The notes: generated by a model not told the origin, from the letters alone. DNA of 64,000 nt from Erwinia sp. SLM-02 (GCF_037450285.1 NZ_JAQISN010000003.1:1-64000), one strand, 5' to 3'. Numbered from the stretch's first letter, positions 26,101-35,034 are shown. Translations and numbers: made by a program.

Positions 26101-26940
26101 GATTTCAGCCGCTGGCCTGCACTGAATCTCAACTGCGCCGAGTGCTGGCTGCGCGGGCAAAAATTTGGCCGGATGCAGGGATCCCTTACGCCAGCGGGCG
26201 ACACGCTGAAGCTGGATAACGGTCTGATCGACAGCGGTAACGCACGGCTGACGGTGAACGGTGAATGGGTAAACCGCCCGGGCGCCCAGCGTACCTCATT
26301 GAAAGGCGTGCTGAGCGGCAAAAAAATTAACGATGCCACCAACTGGTTTGGCATCAGCAGCCCGCTGCGCGATGCGCCATTCAACATCGACTACGATCTG
26401 CACTGGCGTTCCGCCCCGTGGCAGCCTTCGGAAGAAACGCTGAGCGGCGTGCTCAAATCGCACCTCGGAGCGGGGCAGATTACCGATGTTTCAACCGGGC
26501 GGGCCGGACAGCTGCTGAGGCTGGTCAGTTTCGATGCATTGATCCGCAAGCTGCGCTTTGATTTCAGCGATACCTTTGGCCAGGGCTTCTGGTTTGATTC
26601 GATCAACGGTACCGCATGGATCGAAAATGGCATGATGCATACGGATAATCTGCTGGTGGACGGTCTGGAAGCGGACATTGCCATGAAGGGCAAAATGGAC
26701 CTGGTCAAACGCCAGATTGATATGGAAGCGGTGGTCGCGCCGGAAATTTCTACGACGGTCGGGGTGGGCGTGGCGTTTGTCGTTAACCCGGTGGTGGGTG
26801 CCGCCGTGTTTGCCGCCAGCAAGGTCCTGGGTCCACTGTGGAATAAAATATCGGTACTGCGATATCACATCAGTGGGCCAATTGATAAGCCAGAAATCAA
26901 TGAGGTACTGCGTAAGTCGCGAGAAAACGACGATAAGTGA
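23146..26940 (+). CDS. yhdP: AsmA-like phospholipid transporter YhdP
   Basis: YhdP is one of the bridge-like AsmA-family proteins (with TamB and YdbH) that move phospholipids from the inner to the outer membrane. The 1264-residue protein starts at a GTG preceded by AGGAGAGG, has a single N-terminal membrane helix (ILLLTGATLVVVIALLVSGL) and a long repeating-beta DUF3971 body, with the AsmA C-terminal region near the end (VVAPEISTTVGVGVAFVVNPVVGAA). Length matches the E. coli protein. It is followed by tldD on the same strand after about 100 bases. Confidence 0.95.
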   Translation: MRQLPRILLLTGATLVVVIALLVSGLRLVMPHMNTWREPIMERVSAATGGKVTAGSLTGNWESFGPRLEIRDIQAELSDGGSLAIQRVTLALDVWQSLLHLRWQFRDLTFWQLNLVTNTPLTGGGSQSNLQADRMNDLFLRQFDHFDLRDSEASFVTPSGQRARLAIPQLTWLNESNRHRAEGLVSLSSFTGQHGVVQVRLDLSDSNGYLDTGRVWMQADDVDVKPWLGQWMRDNTSLDSAKFSLAAWMEVKNGEVWGGDVWLKRGGAKWEGSDRPHHLRVDNLTAHISRFNRGWLLNIPQTRFITDDNPWPKGQLSMLWLPQSSELPGPDKQAEMRVRATHLDLVSLDPLIPLFAKLSPELLENWRALQPRGEIQSLAADIPLNQPELSRFQARWHNLSWQQWKLLPGMEHLNGSLSGSATDGQLAFSVQQATMPYGDMFRAPLEINRASGALNWQHNADGLTLSGEQLDVQARSLWSRGDFQYQQQKGQPPRLDILAGIKLTNAADAWRYFPEPLMGTSLTNYLSGALKGGQVDNATLIFAGDPHKFPFKHNEGMFEVAVPLRKATYEFEPGWPLLENLAIDLDFVNNGLWMKAEETKLGDVQGRNISAVIPDYLEEKLLIDGEISGGGEQVRDYFNDSPLKSSLGAALDELQVGGNVSGNLHIDIPLDGREVHATGDVNFKNNSLHIKPLETTFEQLSGRLSYDNGNLKSDLMHARWFGQPLAVSFTTQEGEKDYQIGVVLQADWQPGEIAAIPAAARAQLAGNLPWQGKVQIALPHGGGANYQVDIDSDLKNVSSHLPAPLDISKPATMPVKLTAKGNLNSFDLSGAVGSSHRFNSRWLLGKQLRIDRGIWENDAKRTPPLPDSQGMVLNLPPLDGSAWMGLLAGVGSESGKAGSSSLPGDIRLHTPALTLAGQRWQDLNLTLSQDVSGDTTVSAQGKEVEGSLMMKRSGPWIAQLKYLYYNPQWPTSGGGAPLPADASSIDFSRWPALNLNCAECWLRGQKFGRMQGSLTPAGDTLKLDNGLIDSGNARLTVNGEWVNRPGAQRTSLKGVLSGKKINDATNWFGISSPLRDAPFNIDYDLHWRSAPWQPSEETLSGVLKSHLGAGQITDVSTGRAGQLLRLVSFDALIRKLRFDFSDTFGQGFWFDSINGTAWIENGMMHTDNLLVDGLEADIAMKGKMDLVKRQIDMEAVVAPEISTTVGVGVAFVVNPVVGAAVFAASKVLGPLWNKISVLRYHISGPIDKPEINEVLRKSRENDDK

Positions 26941-27042
26941 ATTTGACGTGGCTATGGAATTGCCTCACGCTGTATGCATAGCGTACCTAAATGAATATTG
27001 AGGGCCAGTCGCAGCTGGCTCATCCATACTGAGTGAGAATTC

Positions 27043-28488
27043 ATGAGTCTGAATCTGGTGAGTGAGCAGCTACTGGCTGCCAATAACATTAGTCATAACG
27101 ATCTGTTTGCCATTCTCGGCCAGCTCTCCGAGCGTAAGCTGGATTATGCCGACCTCTATTTCCAGTCCAGCTATCATGAATCCTGGGTGTTGGAAGACCG
27201 CATCATCAAAGATGGTTCTTATAATATCGATCAGGGCGTGGGCGTACGCGCCGTAAGCGGCGAGAAAACCGGTTTTGCCTACGCCGATCAGATCACCCTG
27301 AATGCACTGCATCAGAGTGCGACGGCGGCCAGGAGCATCGTCCGTGAGCAGGGTAACGGCCAGTCCCACACCCTGGGCGCGGTGCTGCACCGTCCGCTGT
27401 ACCCGACACTTGACCCCCTGCAAAGCCTGACCCGTGAAGAAAAAATCGCTCTTCTGCATCGCGTAGACAGCGCGGCACGCGCCGCCGATAAGCGCGTGCA
27501 GGAAGTCTCTGCCAGCCTCAGCGGGGTCTATGAGCTGGTGCTGGTGGCGGCCACTGACGGGACGCTGGCGGCGGATGTCCGTCCGCTGGTTCGTCTGTCC
27601 GTGAGCGTACAGGTTGAGGATAACGGCAAGCGCGAACGCGGCTCCAGCGGCGGCGGCGGCCGTTACGGCTATGAGTTCTTCCTGGCCAATGAAGAGGGCG
27701 AAGTTCGTGCTGATGCCTGGGCGCGTGAAGCGGTCCGCATGGCATTGGTGAATCTTAACGCCGTGGCGGCTCCGGCGGGATCCGTTCCGGTCGTGCTGGG
27801 TGCCGGCTGGCCCGGCGTGCTGCTGCATGAAGCGGTTGGTCACGGTCTGGAAGGCGACTTCAACCGCCGTGGCACCTCGGTCTTCAGCGGCCAGATGGGT
27901 GAACGGGTAGCTTCTGAACTGTGCACCGTGGTGGATGATGGTACCATTGAAGGACTGCGCGGTTCACTGGCCGTTGATGATGAAGGCGTGCCTGGTCAGT
28001 ACAACGTGCTGATTGAAAACGGTATTCTTAAAGGTTACATGCAGGATAAGCTTAACGCGCGCCTGATGGGCGTTAAGCCAACCGGCAACGGTCGCCGCGA
28101 ATCCTATGCGCACCTGCCGATGCCGCGCATGACCAACACCTATATGCTGGCCGGCAAATCCACCCCGGCAGACATTATTGCCAGCGTTGAATATGGCCTG
28201 TACGCACCGAACTTCGGCGGCGGTCAGGTTGATATCACCTCCGGTAAGTTCGTCTTCTCAACTTCGGAAGCCTATCTGATCGAGAACGGCAAAGTGACTA
28301 AGCCGGTGAAGGGGGCAACCCTGATCGGTTCAGGTATCGAGGCGATGCAGCAGATTTCGATGGTCGGCAACGATCTGGCGCTGGATAAAGGTGTTGGCGT
28401 ATGCGGTAAAGAAGGGCAGAGCCTGCCGGTTGGCGTCGGCCAGCCAACGCTGAAACTGGATAAACTGACGGTGGGTGGCACCGCTTAA
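27043..28488 (+). CDS. tldD: metalloprotease TldD
   Basis: TldD, with TldE/PmbA, forms a heterodimeric zinc protease that matures microcins and degrades unfolded peptides. The 481-residue product contains the zinc motif HEAVGHGLEGD (HExxxH), and the GxG-rich segment SSGGGGRYGYEFF. Length equals that of E. coli TldD. It ends at a strong terminator. Confidence 0.97.
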   Translation: MSLNLVSEQLLAANNISHNDLFAILGQLSERKLDYADLYFQSSYHESWVLEDRIIKDGSYNIDQGVGVRAVSGEKTGFAYADQITLNALHQSATAARSIVREQGNGQSHTLGAVLHRPLYPTLDPLQSLTREEKIALLHRVDSAARAADKRVQEVSASLSGVYELVLVAATDGTLAADVRPLVRLSVSVQVEDNGKRERGSSGGGGRYGYEFFLANEEGEVRADAWAREAVRMALVNLNAVAAPAGSVPVVLGAGWPGVLLHEAVGHGLEGDFNRRGTSVFSGQMGERVASELCTVVDDGTIEGLRGSLAVDDEGVPGQYNVLIENGILKGYMQDKLNARLMGVKPTGNGRRESYAHLPMPRMTNTYMLAGKSTPADIIASVEYGLYAPNFGGGQVDITSGKFVFSTSEAYLIENGKVTKPVKGATLIGSGIEAMQQISMVGNDLALDKGVGVCGKEGQSLPVGVGQPTLKLDKLTVGGTA

Positions 28489-28526
28489 CCCGCGGCGGGA
28501 TCGTTTTTACCGCCTCCGTTCTGAAT

Positions 28527-28560
28527 CGGGCGATCGCATCAGCGACCGCCCGTTTTTTTT
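28527..28560 (+). terminator. tldD terminator
   Basis: A GC-rich stem (cgggcgatcgc / gcgaccgcccg, one mismatch) is followed by eight Ts. It separates tldD from the convergent aaeR. Confidence 0.9.
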
Positions 28561-28569
28561 ACTTCATCG

Positions 28570-29487
28570 TTAAACCTTGCGGAATTCCCGGTAGATCTCA
28601 TCTACCTTATCGAAATAACTGATAAGGTAGTTAATACACACCTGAACCTTGAGCGGCAGCTTGTCTTTTTGCGTATAGAGCGCATAGACCGGGCGTGGCA
28701 TCGAGTGATAGTGGGTAAACAGGATCTCTACCTCACCTGCGTTAATCTCTTCAATCACCCACATCAGCGGTACATAGGCGATCCCGGTTCCGGCCTTCAG
28801 CCAGCGGATTAACGTTTGGGCATCATTAGTGGCAAAACGCCCCTGCGGGGATAAGCGTACTGACTTGCCTTCCGGTGACGTCAGTTCAAAATCATTATCC
28901 GTACGCACGCTGTATTCAAGCCATGAAAAGTTACTGATATCAGAGGGGTTTTCCGGCGTGCCGTGCTGGGCCAGATAGCTTTTTGCCGCACAGACTACCA
29001 TCGGCATCGATCCCAGGCGCCGTGAAAACAGGCCGGAGTCCTGAAGCGCGCCCACGCGCAGGACCAGATCCAGGCCATCGGCTATCAGGTCGGGGGCCGG
29101 AATACCGGTGACCAGATTAATGGTCAGACCGGGATACTCCTTCAGCATCTCGACCGTCATCGGGGCGAGCAGGTTTTGCGACATGGTGGAAGAGCTGCCG
29201 ATGCGCAGCGTACCGATCGGCGTATTGTTAAATGCCCACAGCTGTTCATGTACCTGCTGGACTTCGGACAGCATTCTCCGGCAGCCCTGAAAATAGATCT
29301 TGCCTGCTTCGGTCAGTCCGATGCTTCGCGTGCTGCGGTTGAGCAATTTCACCTGCAGCTCGTCCTCCAGCCGGGCGACTATCTGGCTGACCGCCGAGAC
29401 GCTGAGCTGTAGCTGCTGCGCCGCGGCGGTAAACGAACCTAACTCCACCACTTTGGCGAAAACGGACATGCCTTTGAGTCTTTCCAT
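28570..29487 (-). CDS. aaeR: LysR-type regulator AaeR
   Basis: AaeR activates the aaeXAB efflux operon in response to aromatic carboxylic acids such as p-hydroxybenzoate. The 305-residue product has the LysR helix-turn-helix (GSFTAAAQQLQLSVSAVSQIVARLEDEL, about residues 17-44) and a periplasmic-binding-like effector domain. It is divergent from aaeXAB with a 266-base intergenic region that contains a CRP-like operator. Four residues shorter than the E. coli protein. Confidence 0.93.
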   Translation of the reverse strand: MERLKGMSVFAKVVELGSFTAAAQQLQLSVSAVSQIVARLEDELQVKLLNRSTRSIGLTEAGKIYFQGCRRMLSEVQQVHEQLWAFNNTPIGTLRIGSSSTMSQNLLAPMTVEMLKEYPGLTINLVTGIPAPDLIADGLDLVLRVGALQDSGLFSRRLGSMPMVVCAAKSYLAQHGTPENPSDISNFSWLEYSVRTDNDFELTSPEGKSVRLSPQGRFATNDAQTLIRWLKAGTGIAYVPLMWVIEEINAGEVEILFTHYHSMPRPVYALYTQKDKLPLKVQVCINYLISYFDKVDEIYREFRKV

Positions 29488-29505
29488 TATTAACCCTGGC
29501 TTAAA

Positions 29506-29521
29506 AGTGATTTAGATCACA
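29506..29521. promoter_or_regulatory. CRP-like operator between aaeR and aaeX
   Basis: The sequence AGTGA-TTTAGA-TCACA matches the CRP consensus TGTGA-N6-TCACA at nine of ten arm positions and is flanked by AAA and TTT as in the strongest sites. It lies 19 bases before aaeR and 233 bases before aaeX. An FNR-type protein is less likely given the arms. Prediction from sequence only. Confidence 0.55.
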
Positions 29522-29753
29522 TTTGGTAGAAAACTTATAGTCAAGCGCGTTACTATAGCAGCGCCGGACTACCGTCCTGAAGTCCTACTCCCTATTTTAA
29601 AGCTCACTTTATAAGCTACTATTTTGTGAGTATCGGTTGTGATCCGGGCCCGATTTCGTGGCCATCATCAGCCTGAACTTTAAACTGCCCTGAAACAGGT
29701 GGGAGAGCGTTATGCGTCTTCAGATTCCGGTACCGTTTTTACAAGGATAAGAG

Positions 29754-29957
29754 ATGAGTGTACTTCCTGTTATCGTCGTTTTTGGGCTTTCTTTTCCGCC
29801 TATTTTCTTTGAAATCGTTGTGTCACTGATGCTGTTCTGGCTGGTTCGCCGCCTGCTTATGCCGACCGGACTGTATGACAGCGTCTGGCACCCGGCGCTG
29901 TTTAACACAGCTTTGTACTGCTGTCTGTTCTATCTTGTATCCCGCATGTTCGTCTGA
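29754..29957 (+). CDS. aaeX: small membrane protein AaeX
   Basis: AaeX is a 67-residue inner-membrane protein encoded first in the aaeXAB operon. Two helices are visible (VIVVFGLSFPPIFFEIVVSLMLFW and ALYCCLFYLVSRMF) with the conserved block PTGLYDSVWHPALFNTALYCC. Its role in the efflux system is not known. The start follows AAGGATAAGAG and aligns with the E. coli protein from the first residue. It ends 7 bases before aaeA. Confidence 0.93.
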   Translation: MSVLPVIVVFGLSFPPIFFEIVVSLMLFWLVRRLLMPTGLYDSVWHPALFNTALYCCLFYLVSRMFV

Positions 29958-29964
29958 GGTCATC

Positions 29965-30897
29965 GTGAAAGCACTAATAAGAAAAATTTCCCGTTTCGCC
30001 ATTACCCTGATTTTAGTGGTGATAGCGGTGGTTCTGATTTTCCGCGTTTGGGTGTTTTACACCGAATCCCCGTGGACCCGCGATGCTAAGTTTACCGCTG
30101 ATGTGGTCGCGATTGCGCCCGATGTCAGTGGCCTGATTACCGATGTGCGCGTACGTGATAACCAGCTGGTTGAACAGGGCCAGGTCCTGTTTGTTATCGA
30201 TCGGCCACGCTACGAGAAGGCGCTGGAAGAAGCCGAAGCCGATGTTGCCTACTATCAGGCACTGCTCGGCGAGAAACGCCGCGAAGCCTCACGCCGCAAT
30301 CAGTTAGGGGTGTCTGCGATGTCGCGTGAAGCCATCGATCAGGCCAATAATGATTATCAGACCACCGAACACCAGCTGGCGAAGTCGGTCGCCACGCGCG
30401 ATCTCGCGAAGCTGGATCTGGAACGTACCGTGGTGAAGGCCCCGTCTGCCGGATGGATAACCAACCTGAACGTTTACACCGGTGAGTTCATTACCCGGGG
30501 GTCGACGTCGGTAGCCCTGGTCAAACAGAATTCGTTCTATGTGCTGGCCTATCTTGAAGAAACCAAGCTTGACGGTATCCGCCCAGGCTATCGGGTTGAG
30601 ATCACGCCGCTCGGCAGTAATCAGGTTATTCTCGGATCGGTTGACAGCGTGGCCGCCGGGGTGACCAACAGCAGCAGTACCGTTGACAGTAAAGGCATGG
30701 CGACCGTGGATTCGAATCTGGAATGGGTCCGTCTGGCGCAGCGCGTACCGGTCCGCATTCGTCTGGATAAACAGCCGGGCAACCTGTTCCCGTCAGGGAC
30801 CACGGCGACCGTTGTGGTCACCGGCGCGCAGGATCGCCAGGAAAAAGACATCTCTCCGCTGATGAAACTGATGCATCGCCTGCGCGAGTTTGGCTAA
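29965..30897 (+). CDS. aaeA: p-hydroxybenzoic acid efflux subunit AaeA
   Basis: AaeA is the periplasmic adaptor (membrane fusion protein, HlyD-like) of the aromatic carboxylic acid efflux pump. The 310-residue product begins at a GTG, reads VKALIRKISRFAITLILVVI with one N-terminal membrane helix, and has the lipoyl half-motifs (VDVV... IAPDVSGLITDV and VKAPSAGWITNLNVYTGEF) around an alpha-helical hairpin. The longer frame from 29875 was rejected because it overlaps aaeX and lacks homology. Confidence 0.94.
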   Translation: MKALIRKISRFAITLILVVIAVVLIFRVWVFYTESPWTRDAKFTADVVAIAPDVSGLITDVRVRDNQLVEQGQVLFVIDRPRYEKALEEAEADVAYYQALLGEKRREASRRNQLGVSAMSREAIDQANNDYQTTEHQLAKSVATRDLAKLDLERTVVKAPSAGWITNLNVYTGEFITRGSTSVALVKQNSFYVLAYLEETKLDGIRPGYRVEITPLGSNQVILGSVDSVAAGVTNSSSTVDSKGMATVDSNLEWVRLAQRVPVRIRLDKQPGNLFPSGTTATVVVTGAQDRQEKDISPLMKLMHRLREFG

Positions 30898-30907
30898 GGT
30901 GGCGTAA

Positions 30908-32869
30908 ATGATGCAGTGGTATCGTCTGCGCTTCCCCATCAAGCTGACCTTCGCCATTATTCTGGCACTGTTTGTTGGCTTTGAATTCAATCTTGAAACC
31001 CCGCGCTGGTCGGTGATGACCGCCGCCATTGTTGCAGGCGGTACGGCCTTTGCAGCGGGGGGCGATCCCTTCTCCGGTGCGCTGCGCTATCGCGGCATGC
31101 TGCGTATTGTCGGGACCTTCATCGGCTGTATTGCCGCACTGACCATCATGATCGCCACCATCCGCGCGCCGCTGCTTATGCTGCTGCTGTGCTGCCTGTG
31201 GGCGGGCGTCTGCGTCTGGCTCTCCTCGCTCATCAAGCTGGAAAACTCGTATGCGCTGGGTCTGGCGGGTTACACCGCGCTGATTATCGTGGTCAGCGTT
31301 GATTCAAGCGGATCCCTGCTGCTGGCACCGCAGTTTGCCGTGGAGCGATGCAGTGAAATCATCATAGGTATTGTCTGTGCTATTCTGGCCGACATGCTGT
31401 TTTCCCCCCGTTCCATTAAGCAGGATATCGACCGCGAAGCCGATGCATTGCTGCTGGAGCATTACAGGCTGATGCAGCTTTGTGTTGCTCATGCCGACAA
31501 AGATGAAGTGGATAAAACCTGGGCTGGGCTGGTGCGCCGCACTACCGCGCTCAAAGGAATGCGTTCACTGCTGATGATGGAATCGGGGGGATGGCCGAAG
31601 GTTGAGCGCCGTATGGCGGTGCTGAACACGCTGTCGCTAACGCTGATTACCCAGGCCTGCGAAACCTTCCTGATCCAGAATTCCCGCCCGGAATACGTGC
31701 CGCCCCAGTTTTTGTTGCTGTTTGAAAAGCCGGTTGAAAGTACGGTGGATATCCACAGGCGAATGAAAATCATGCGCCGGATTATTACCGTCAGCGGCAG
31801 CAAAAATACGCCCGCGACCATTCGCAGCTGGGTTGGGGCGGCCAGCCGTTACCTGCTGCTGCTCAAGGGAATACAGACTAACAGCAGCATCAGCCGGATC
31901 GAAGAAGAGGTGCTGAACGCCGAACCGGTAGTCAGAATGCGCTCGGCTGAAAGCCGCCACGCACTGATCAACGGTATTCGTACGTTTGTCGCGACGGCGG
32001 TCGGTTCAATATTCTGGCTGTGGACCGGCTGGGCCTCGGGCAGCGGGGCGATGATTATGCTGGCGGTGATCACCGCGCTGGCTATGCGTATGCCCAACCC
32101 CCTGATGATGGCCAAGGATTTCCTGTACGGCATGCTGTTCGCCGTCCCGCTGGGCGCACTGTATTACATGGTAATTATGCCGGCTACGCAGCAAAGTATG
32201 CTGCTGCTGTGTATTGCCCTCGGCGTGATGGCGTTCGTGGCCGGCATCTTCATTCAACGGCGTCAGATTGGTACGCTGGGTGCGCTGGTGGGAACAATTA
32301 ATATCCTGACGCTGGATAACCCAATGACCTTCCACGTCAGCACCTTCCTTGACGGTGCGCTGGGGCAGGCGATTGGCTGTTTTGTGGCGCTGCTGGTGAT
32401 CCTCCTGATCCGCGACAGCTCGAAGGCGCGAATTGGCCGCACGCTGCTCAACCGCTTTATGTATGCGGCGGTTTCTGCCATGACCACTAACACGGCCAGG
32501 CGGCGGGAGAACCATCTACCCGCGCTGTATCAGCAGCTCTTTATGCTGCTGAATATCTTCCCCGGTGATGTGGATAAATTCCGCCTGGCGCTGACGCTGA
32601 TTATTGGTCATCAAAGGCTGCGTGATGCGGATATCCCGATTAATGACGATCTGTCTGCTTTCCATAAACAGCTGCGTCATACCGCCGATCGGGTTATTTC
32701 GGCAAGCAGCGATGCGAAGCGCCGTCACTACTTCACACGCCTGCTGGCCGAATTCGATATTTACCAGCAAAAACTGGCGCTTTATGAGGCACCGATTAGC
32801 GTTACCGAGCCGGTTTCGCGGCTGGCGCTGATGCTGAAAAAGTATCAGAACACCCTGATCCAGATTTAA
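30908..32869 (+). CDS. aaeB: p-hydroxybenzoic acid efflux subunit AaeB
   Basis: AaeB is the inner-membrane transporter of the aromatic acid efflux pump, of the FUSC/ArAE family. The 653-residue protein has two blocks of membrane helices (about residues 10-160 and 370-500), each followed by a soluble domain, and the family signatures LETPRWSVMTAAIV and FSGALRYRGMLRIVGTFIGC. The pair of start methionines (MMQWYR) makes the exact first residue uncertain by one. A GC hairpin without a T run (gccggtagc / gctaccggc, 32877-32898) follows the stop. Confidence 0.94.
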   Translation: MMQWYRLRFPIKLTFAIILALFVGFEFNLETPRWSVMTAAIVAGGTAFAAGGDPFSGALRYRGMLRIVGTFIGCIAALTIMIATIRAPLLMLLLCCLWAGVCVWLSSLIKLENSYALGLAGYTALIIVVSVDSSGSLLLAPQFAVERCSEIIIGIVCAILADMLFSPRSIKQDIDREADALLLEHYRLMQLCVAHADKDEVDKTWAGLVRRTTALKGMRSLLMMESGGWPKVERRMAVLNTLSLTLITQACETFLIQNSRPEYVPPQFLLLFEKPVESTVDIHRRMKIMRRIITVSGSKNTPATIRSWVGAASRYLLLLKGIQTNSSISRIEEEVLNAEPVVRMRSAESRHALINGIRTFVATAVGSIFWLWTGWASGSGAMIMLAVITALAMRMPNPLMMAKDFLYGMLFAVPLGALYYMVIMPATQQSMLLLCIALGVMAFVAGIFIQRRQIGTLGALVGTINILTLDNPMTFHVSTFLDGALGQAIGCFVALLVILLIRDSSKARIGRTLLNRFMYAAVSAMTTNTARRRENHLPALYQQLFMLLNIFPGDVDKFRLALTLIIGHQRLRDADIPINDDLSAFHKQLRHTADRVISASSDAKRRHYFTRLLAEFDIYQQKLALYEAPISVTEPVSRLALMLKKYQNTLIQI

Positions 32870-33001
32870 TCCCGTCGCCGGTAGCGCAGGCTACCGGCAT
32901 ATCGCCTGCACTTTTCCGCCTGCCGATGCCACTCCGTCACAAAACGGCCTGGGTTTGCCATCTATACTGGTTTTTATAACGGCAAATAAACAGGAGGAAT
33001 C

Positions 33002-34456
33002 ATGACGATCTCACCCTTTAAGGACAATGAACTGTTTCAGACCGGTTATCTGGCTGCGGGAAAGTGGCTGCAAACCGGCAGTACGTTTAAGGTAGTCAAT
33101 CCCGCGAACGGTGAAACGATTGCTGACGTTGCTAAAGCCGGCAAGACGGAAACCGAGCAGGCGATAGCGGCAGCGGCGGCCGCTTTCCCGGCCTGGCGCG
33201 CCAAAACGGCCAGCCAGCGATCGGAAATTCTTTATCGCTGGTATCAGCTCATGCTGGAGCATAAAACCTGGCTGGCACAGCTGATGACCGCCGAGCAGGG
33301 CAAACCCCTCAAAGAAGCTGAAGGCGAAGTGCTGTATGCCGCCAGCTTTATTCAGTGGTTTGCCGAGCAGGCGAAACGAGCCAACGGAGAAGTTATTCCT
33401 CCCGCCCGACCCGGAACGCGTATCCTGGCCACTCGTGAACCGATTGGCGTGGTGGCGGCGATCACCCCCTGGAATTTCCCGATGGCCATGCTGACTCGTA
33501 AGCTTGGCCCGGCGCTGGCTGCGGGTTGCACCGGGATTATTAAGCCGGCCAACAACACTCCGCTCTCAGCCTTTGCACTGCTGGCTTTGGCGAAAAAAGC
33601 CGGCGTGCCTGATGGTGTGCTCAACGCGGTAGCCGGCGATACCGCAGCTATCAGTGATGCCATTATGGCCAGTAAAGAAGTCAGAAAAATTTCGTTCACC
33701 GGTTCGACCCAGGTCGGCAAGTTGCTGATGCGTAACGCGGCAGAAACAATGAAAAAAGTGTCGATGGAGCTGGGAGGCAATGCGCCCTATATCGTTTTTG
33801 AGGATGCGGATATTGATGCGGCGGTGAAAGGGGCGATAGCGAATAAATTCCGCAACGCCGGCCAGGTTTGCGTCAGCGTCAATCGGTTCTATATTCACAA
33901 CAGTATTTACGACCGCTTTGTAAATCAGCTGGCTGAAGAAGTGAAGAAGCTTAAGGTCGGTAACGGTGCAGAAGAGGGCGTGATTGTCGGGCCGCTGATA
34001 GAAGCCTCCGCGTTGAAAAAGGTGGAGGAACACGTTAACGACGCCGTGGCAAAAGGAGGACGCATCGTGGTCGGTGGTGCCCGGCATGCGCTGGGGGGGA
34101 ATTTTTGGCAACCGACGGTGATTGCCGATGCCAGTGAAACGATGAAACTGGCAAAAGAAGAAACCTTTGGCCCGGTGGCTGCCTGTTTCCGCTTTGATGA
34201 TGAGGAAGAGGTGGTTCGTCGCGCCAACGACACCGAGTTTGGTCTGGCTGCTTACTTCTATACGCAGAATCTGCAGCGGGTATTTCGCGTCTCGGCGGCG
34301 CTGGAAAGCGGTATGGTAGGCATCAATGAATGTGCAGTATCGACGGAGCTGGCTCCCTTTGGCGGCGTAAAAGAGTCAGGTCTGGGGCGTGAAGGGTCGG
34401 TGCTTGGCCTGGAGGAGTTCCTTGAGGTAAAAGCCCTGCATATCGGCGGACTGTAA
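33002..34456 (+). CDS. succinate-semialdehyde dehydrogenase (GabD family)
   Basis: This is an NAD(P)-dependent aldehyde dehydrogenase of the GabD/Sad group, most likely oxidising succinate semialdehyde, the last step of GABA and related degradation. The 484-residue product has the fold hallmarks ITPWNFPMAM, the nucleotide motif FTGSTQVG, the general base in MELGGNAPYIVFEDAD and the catalytic cysteine at residue 290 in GQVCVSVNR. A GAGGAAT ribosome-binding site precedes the ATG. No gabT, gabP or regulator is adjacent, so it stands alone between aaeB and the barstar-like gene; it is absent from this position in E. coli. A different short-chain semialdehyde remains possible as substrate. Confidence 0.85.
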   Translation: MTISPFKDNELFQTGYLAAGKWLQTGSTFKVVNPANGETIADVAKAGKTETEQAIAAAAAAFPAWRAKTASQRSEILYRWYQLMLEHKTWLAQLMTAEQGKPLKEAEGEVLYAASFIQWFAEQAKRANGEVIPPARPGTRILATREPIGVVAAITPWNFPMAMLTRKLGPALAAGCTGIIKPANNTPLSAFALLALAKKAGVPDGVLNAVAGDTAAISDAIMASKEVRKISFTGSTQVGKLLMRNAAETMKKVSMELGGNAPYIVFEDADIDAAVKGAIANKFRNAGQVCVSVNRFYIHNSIYDRFVNQLAEEVKKLKVGNGAEEGVIVGPLIEASALKKVEEHVNDAVAKGGRIVVGGARHALGGNFWQPTVIADASETMKLAKEETFGPVAACFRFDDEEEVVRRANDTEFGLAAYFYTQNLQRVFRVSAALESGMVGINECAVSTELAPFGGVKESGLGREGSVLGLEEFLEVKALHIGGL

Positions 34457-34506
34457 CCCGACGGGCGGCGAGCGTCGCCCTGCAGTATTTCAGCGGAGCA
34501 GCCTTA

Positions 34507-34776
34507 ATGAGAAAAGAGATTTTTGACTTTAACGTGATTGTCGACCGGGCACATTTTTATCGCCAGTTCAGCGAGCGTTTCGCTCTTGAGCCGCACGGAA
34601 TTACCGATCTCGACAGTTTATGGGATGTGCTGATCGCGGTGAAGGTACCGTTGCCGCTGGAAATTGAGTTTATTCATTTAGGAAGTGGGCAGAAGCGTCG
34701 CTATGGTGCGCTGATCCTGCTGTTTGATGAAGCGGAAGAGGAGCTTGAAGGCCAGCTCCACTTCAATGTCAGATAG
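34507..34776 (+). CDS. yhcO: barstar-family protein YhcO
   Basis: The 89-residue product belongs to the barstar (RNase inhibitor) fold, as does E. coli YhcO, sharing the blocks ITDLDSLWDVLIAV, LPLEIEFIHLG and RYGALILLFDEAEEELEG. No barnase-type nuclease is encoded nearby, so it is an orphan and its partner is unknown. The ATG follows a GCGGAGCAGCC ribosome-binding region. Confidence 0.88.
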   Translation: MRKEIFDFNVIVDRAHFYRQFSERFALEPHGITDLDSLWDVLIAVKVPLPLEIEFIHLGSGQKRRYGALILLFDEAEEELEGQLHFNVR

Positions 34777-34857
34777 CATCCATCAAAAAGGGCCCCGGCG
34801 AACGGAGCCAAAGGGTTCGTCATAGTGGGCTACCAAATGATAGCCATCGACGAGGAA

Positions 34858-34965
34858 TTACTTGTAGATTTCTGCGGTCACGTGCCAGCTGTCCTGACTG
34901 CGCGATTCAACTACGCGGTAAGCGCTGGCACCCTGCACATCGTCTTTATGTTTACAATCAACAGC
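34858..34965 (-). pseudogene. remnant of a third DUF1471 (YhcN-like) gene
   Basis: The minus strand encodes the last 35 residues of a DUF1471 protein (ending GASAYRVVESRSQDSWHVTAEIYK and a stop), closely matching the ends of the two intact genes to the right. Upstream of residue AVDCK the frame runs into a TAG stop and the N-terminal two thirds, including the signal peptide, is missing. This is a decayed third tandem copy. Confidence 0.75.
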
Positions 34966-35034
34966 CTACGAGCTACAGCATCATGACCAGGTCGTCGATA
35001 TCACCACCGGATGCCGTGCATCCGGTACAGGTAC

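Noticed and set aside
34507..34776. Barstar-like gene as the antitoxin of a toxin-antitoxin pair
   Set aside because: No nuclease or other toxin-like gene is adjacent; E. coli YhcO is likewise an orphan.
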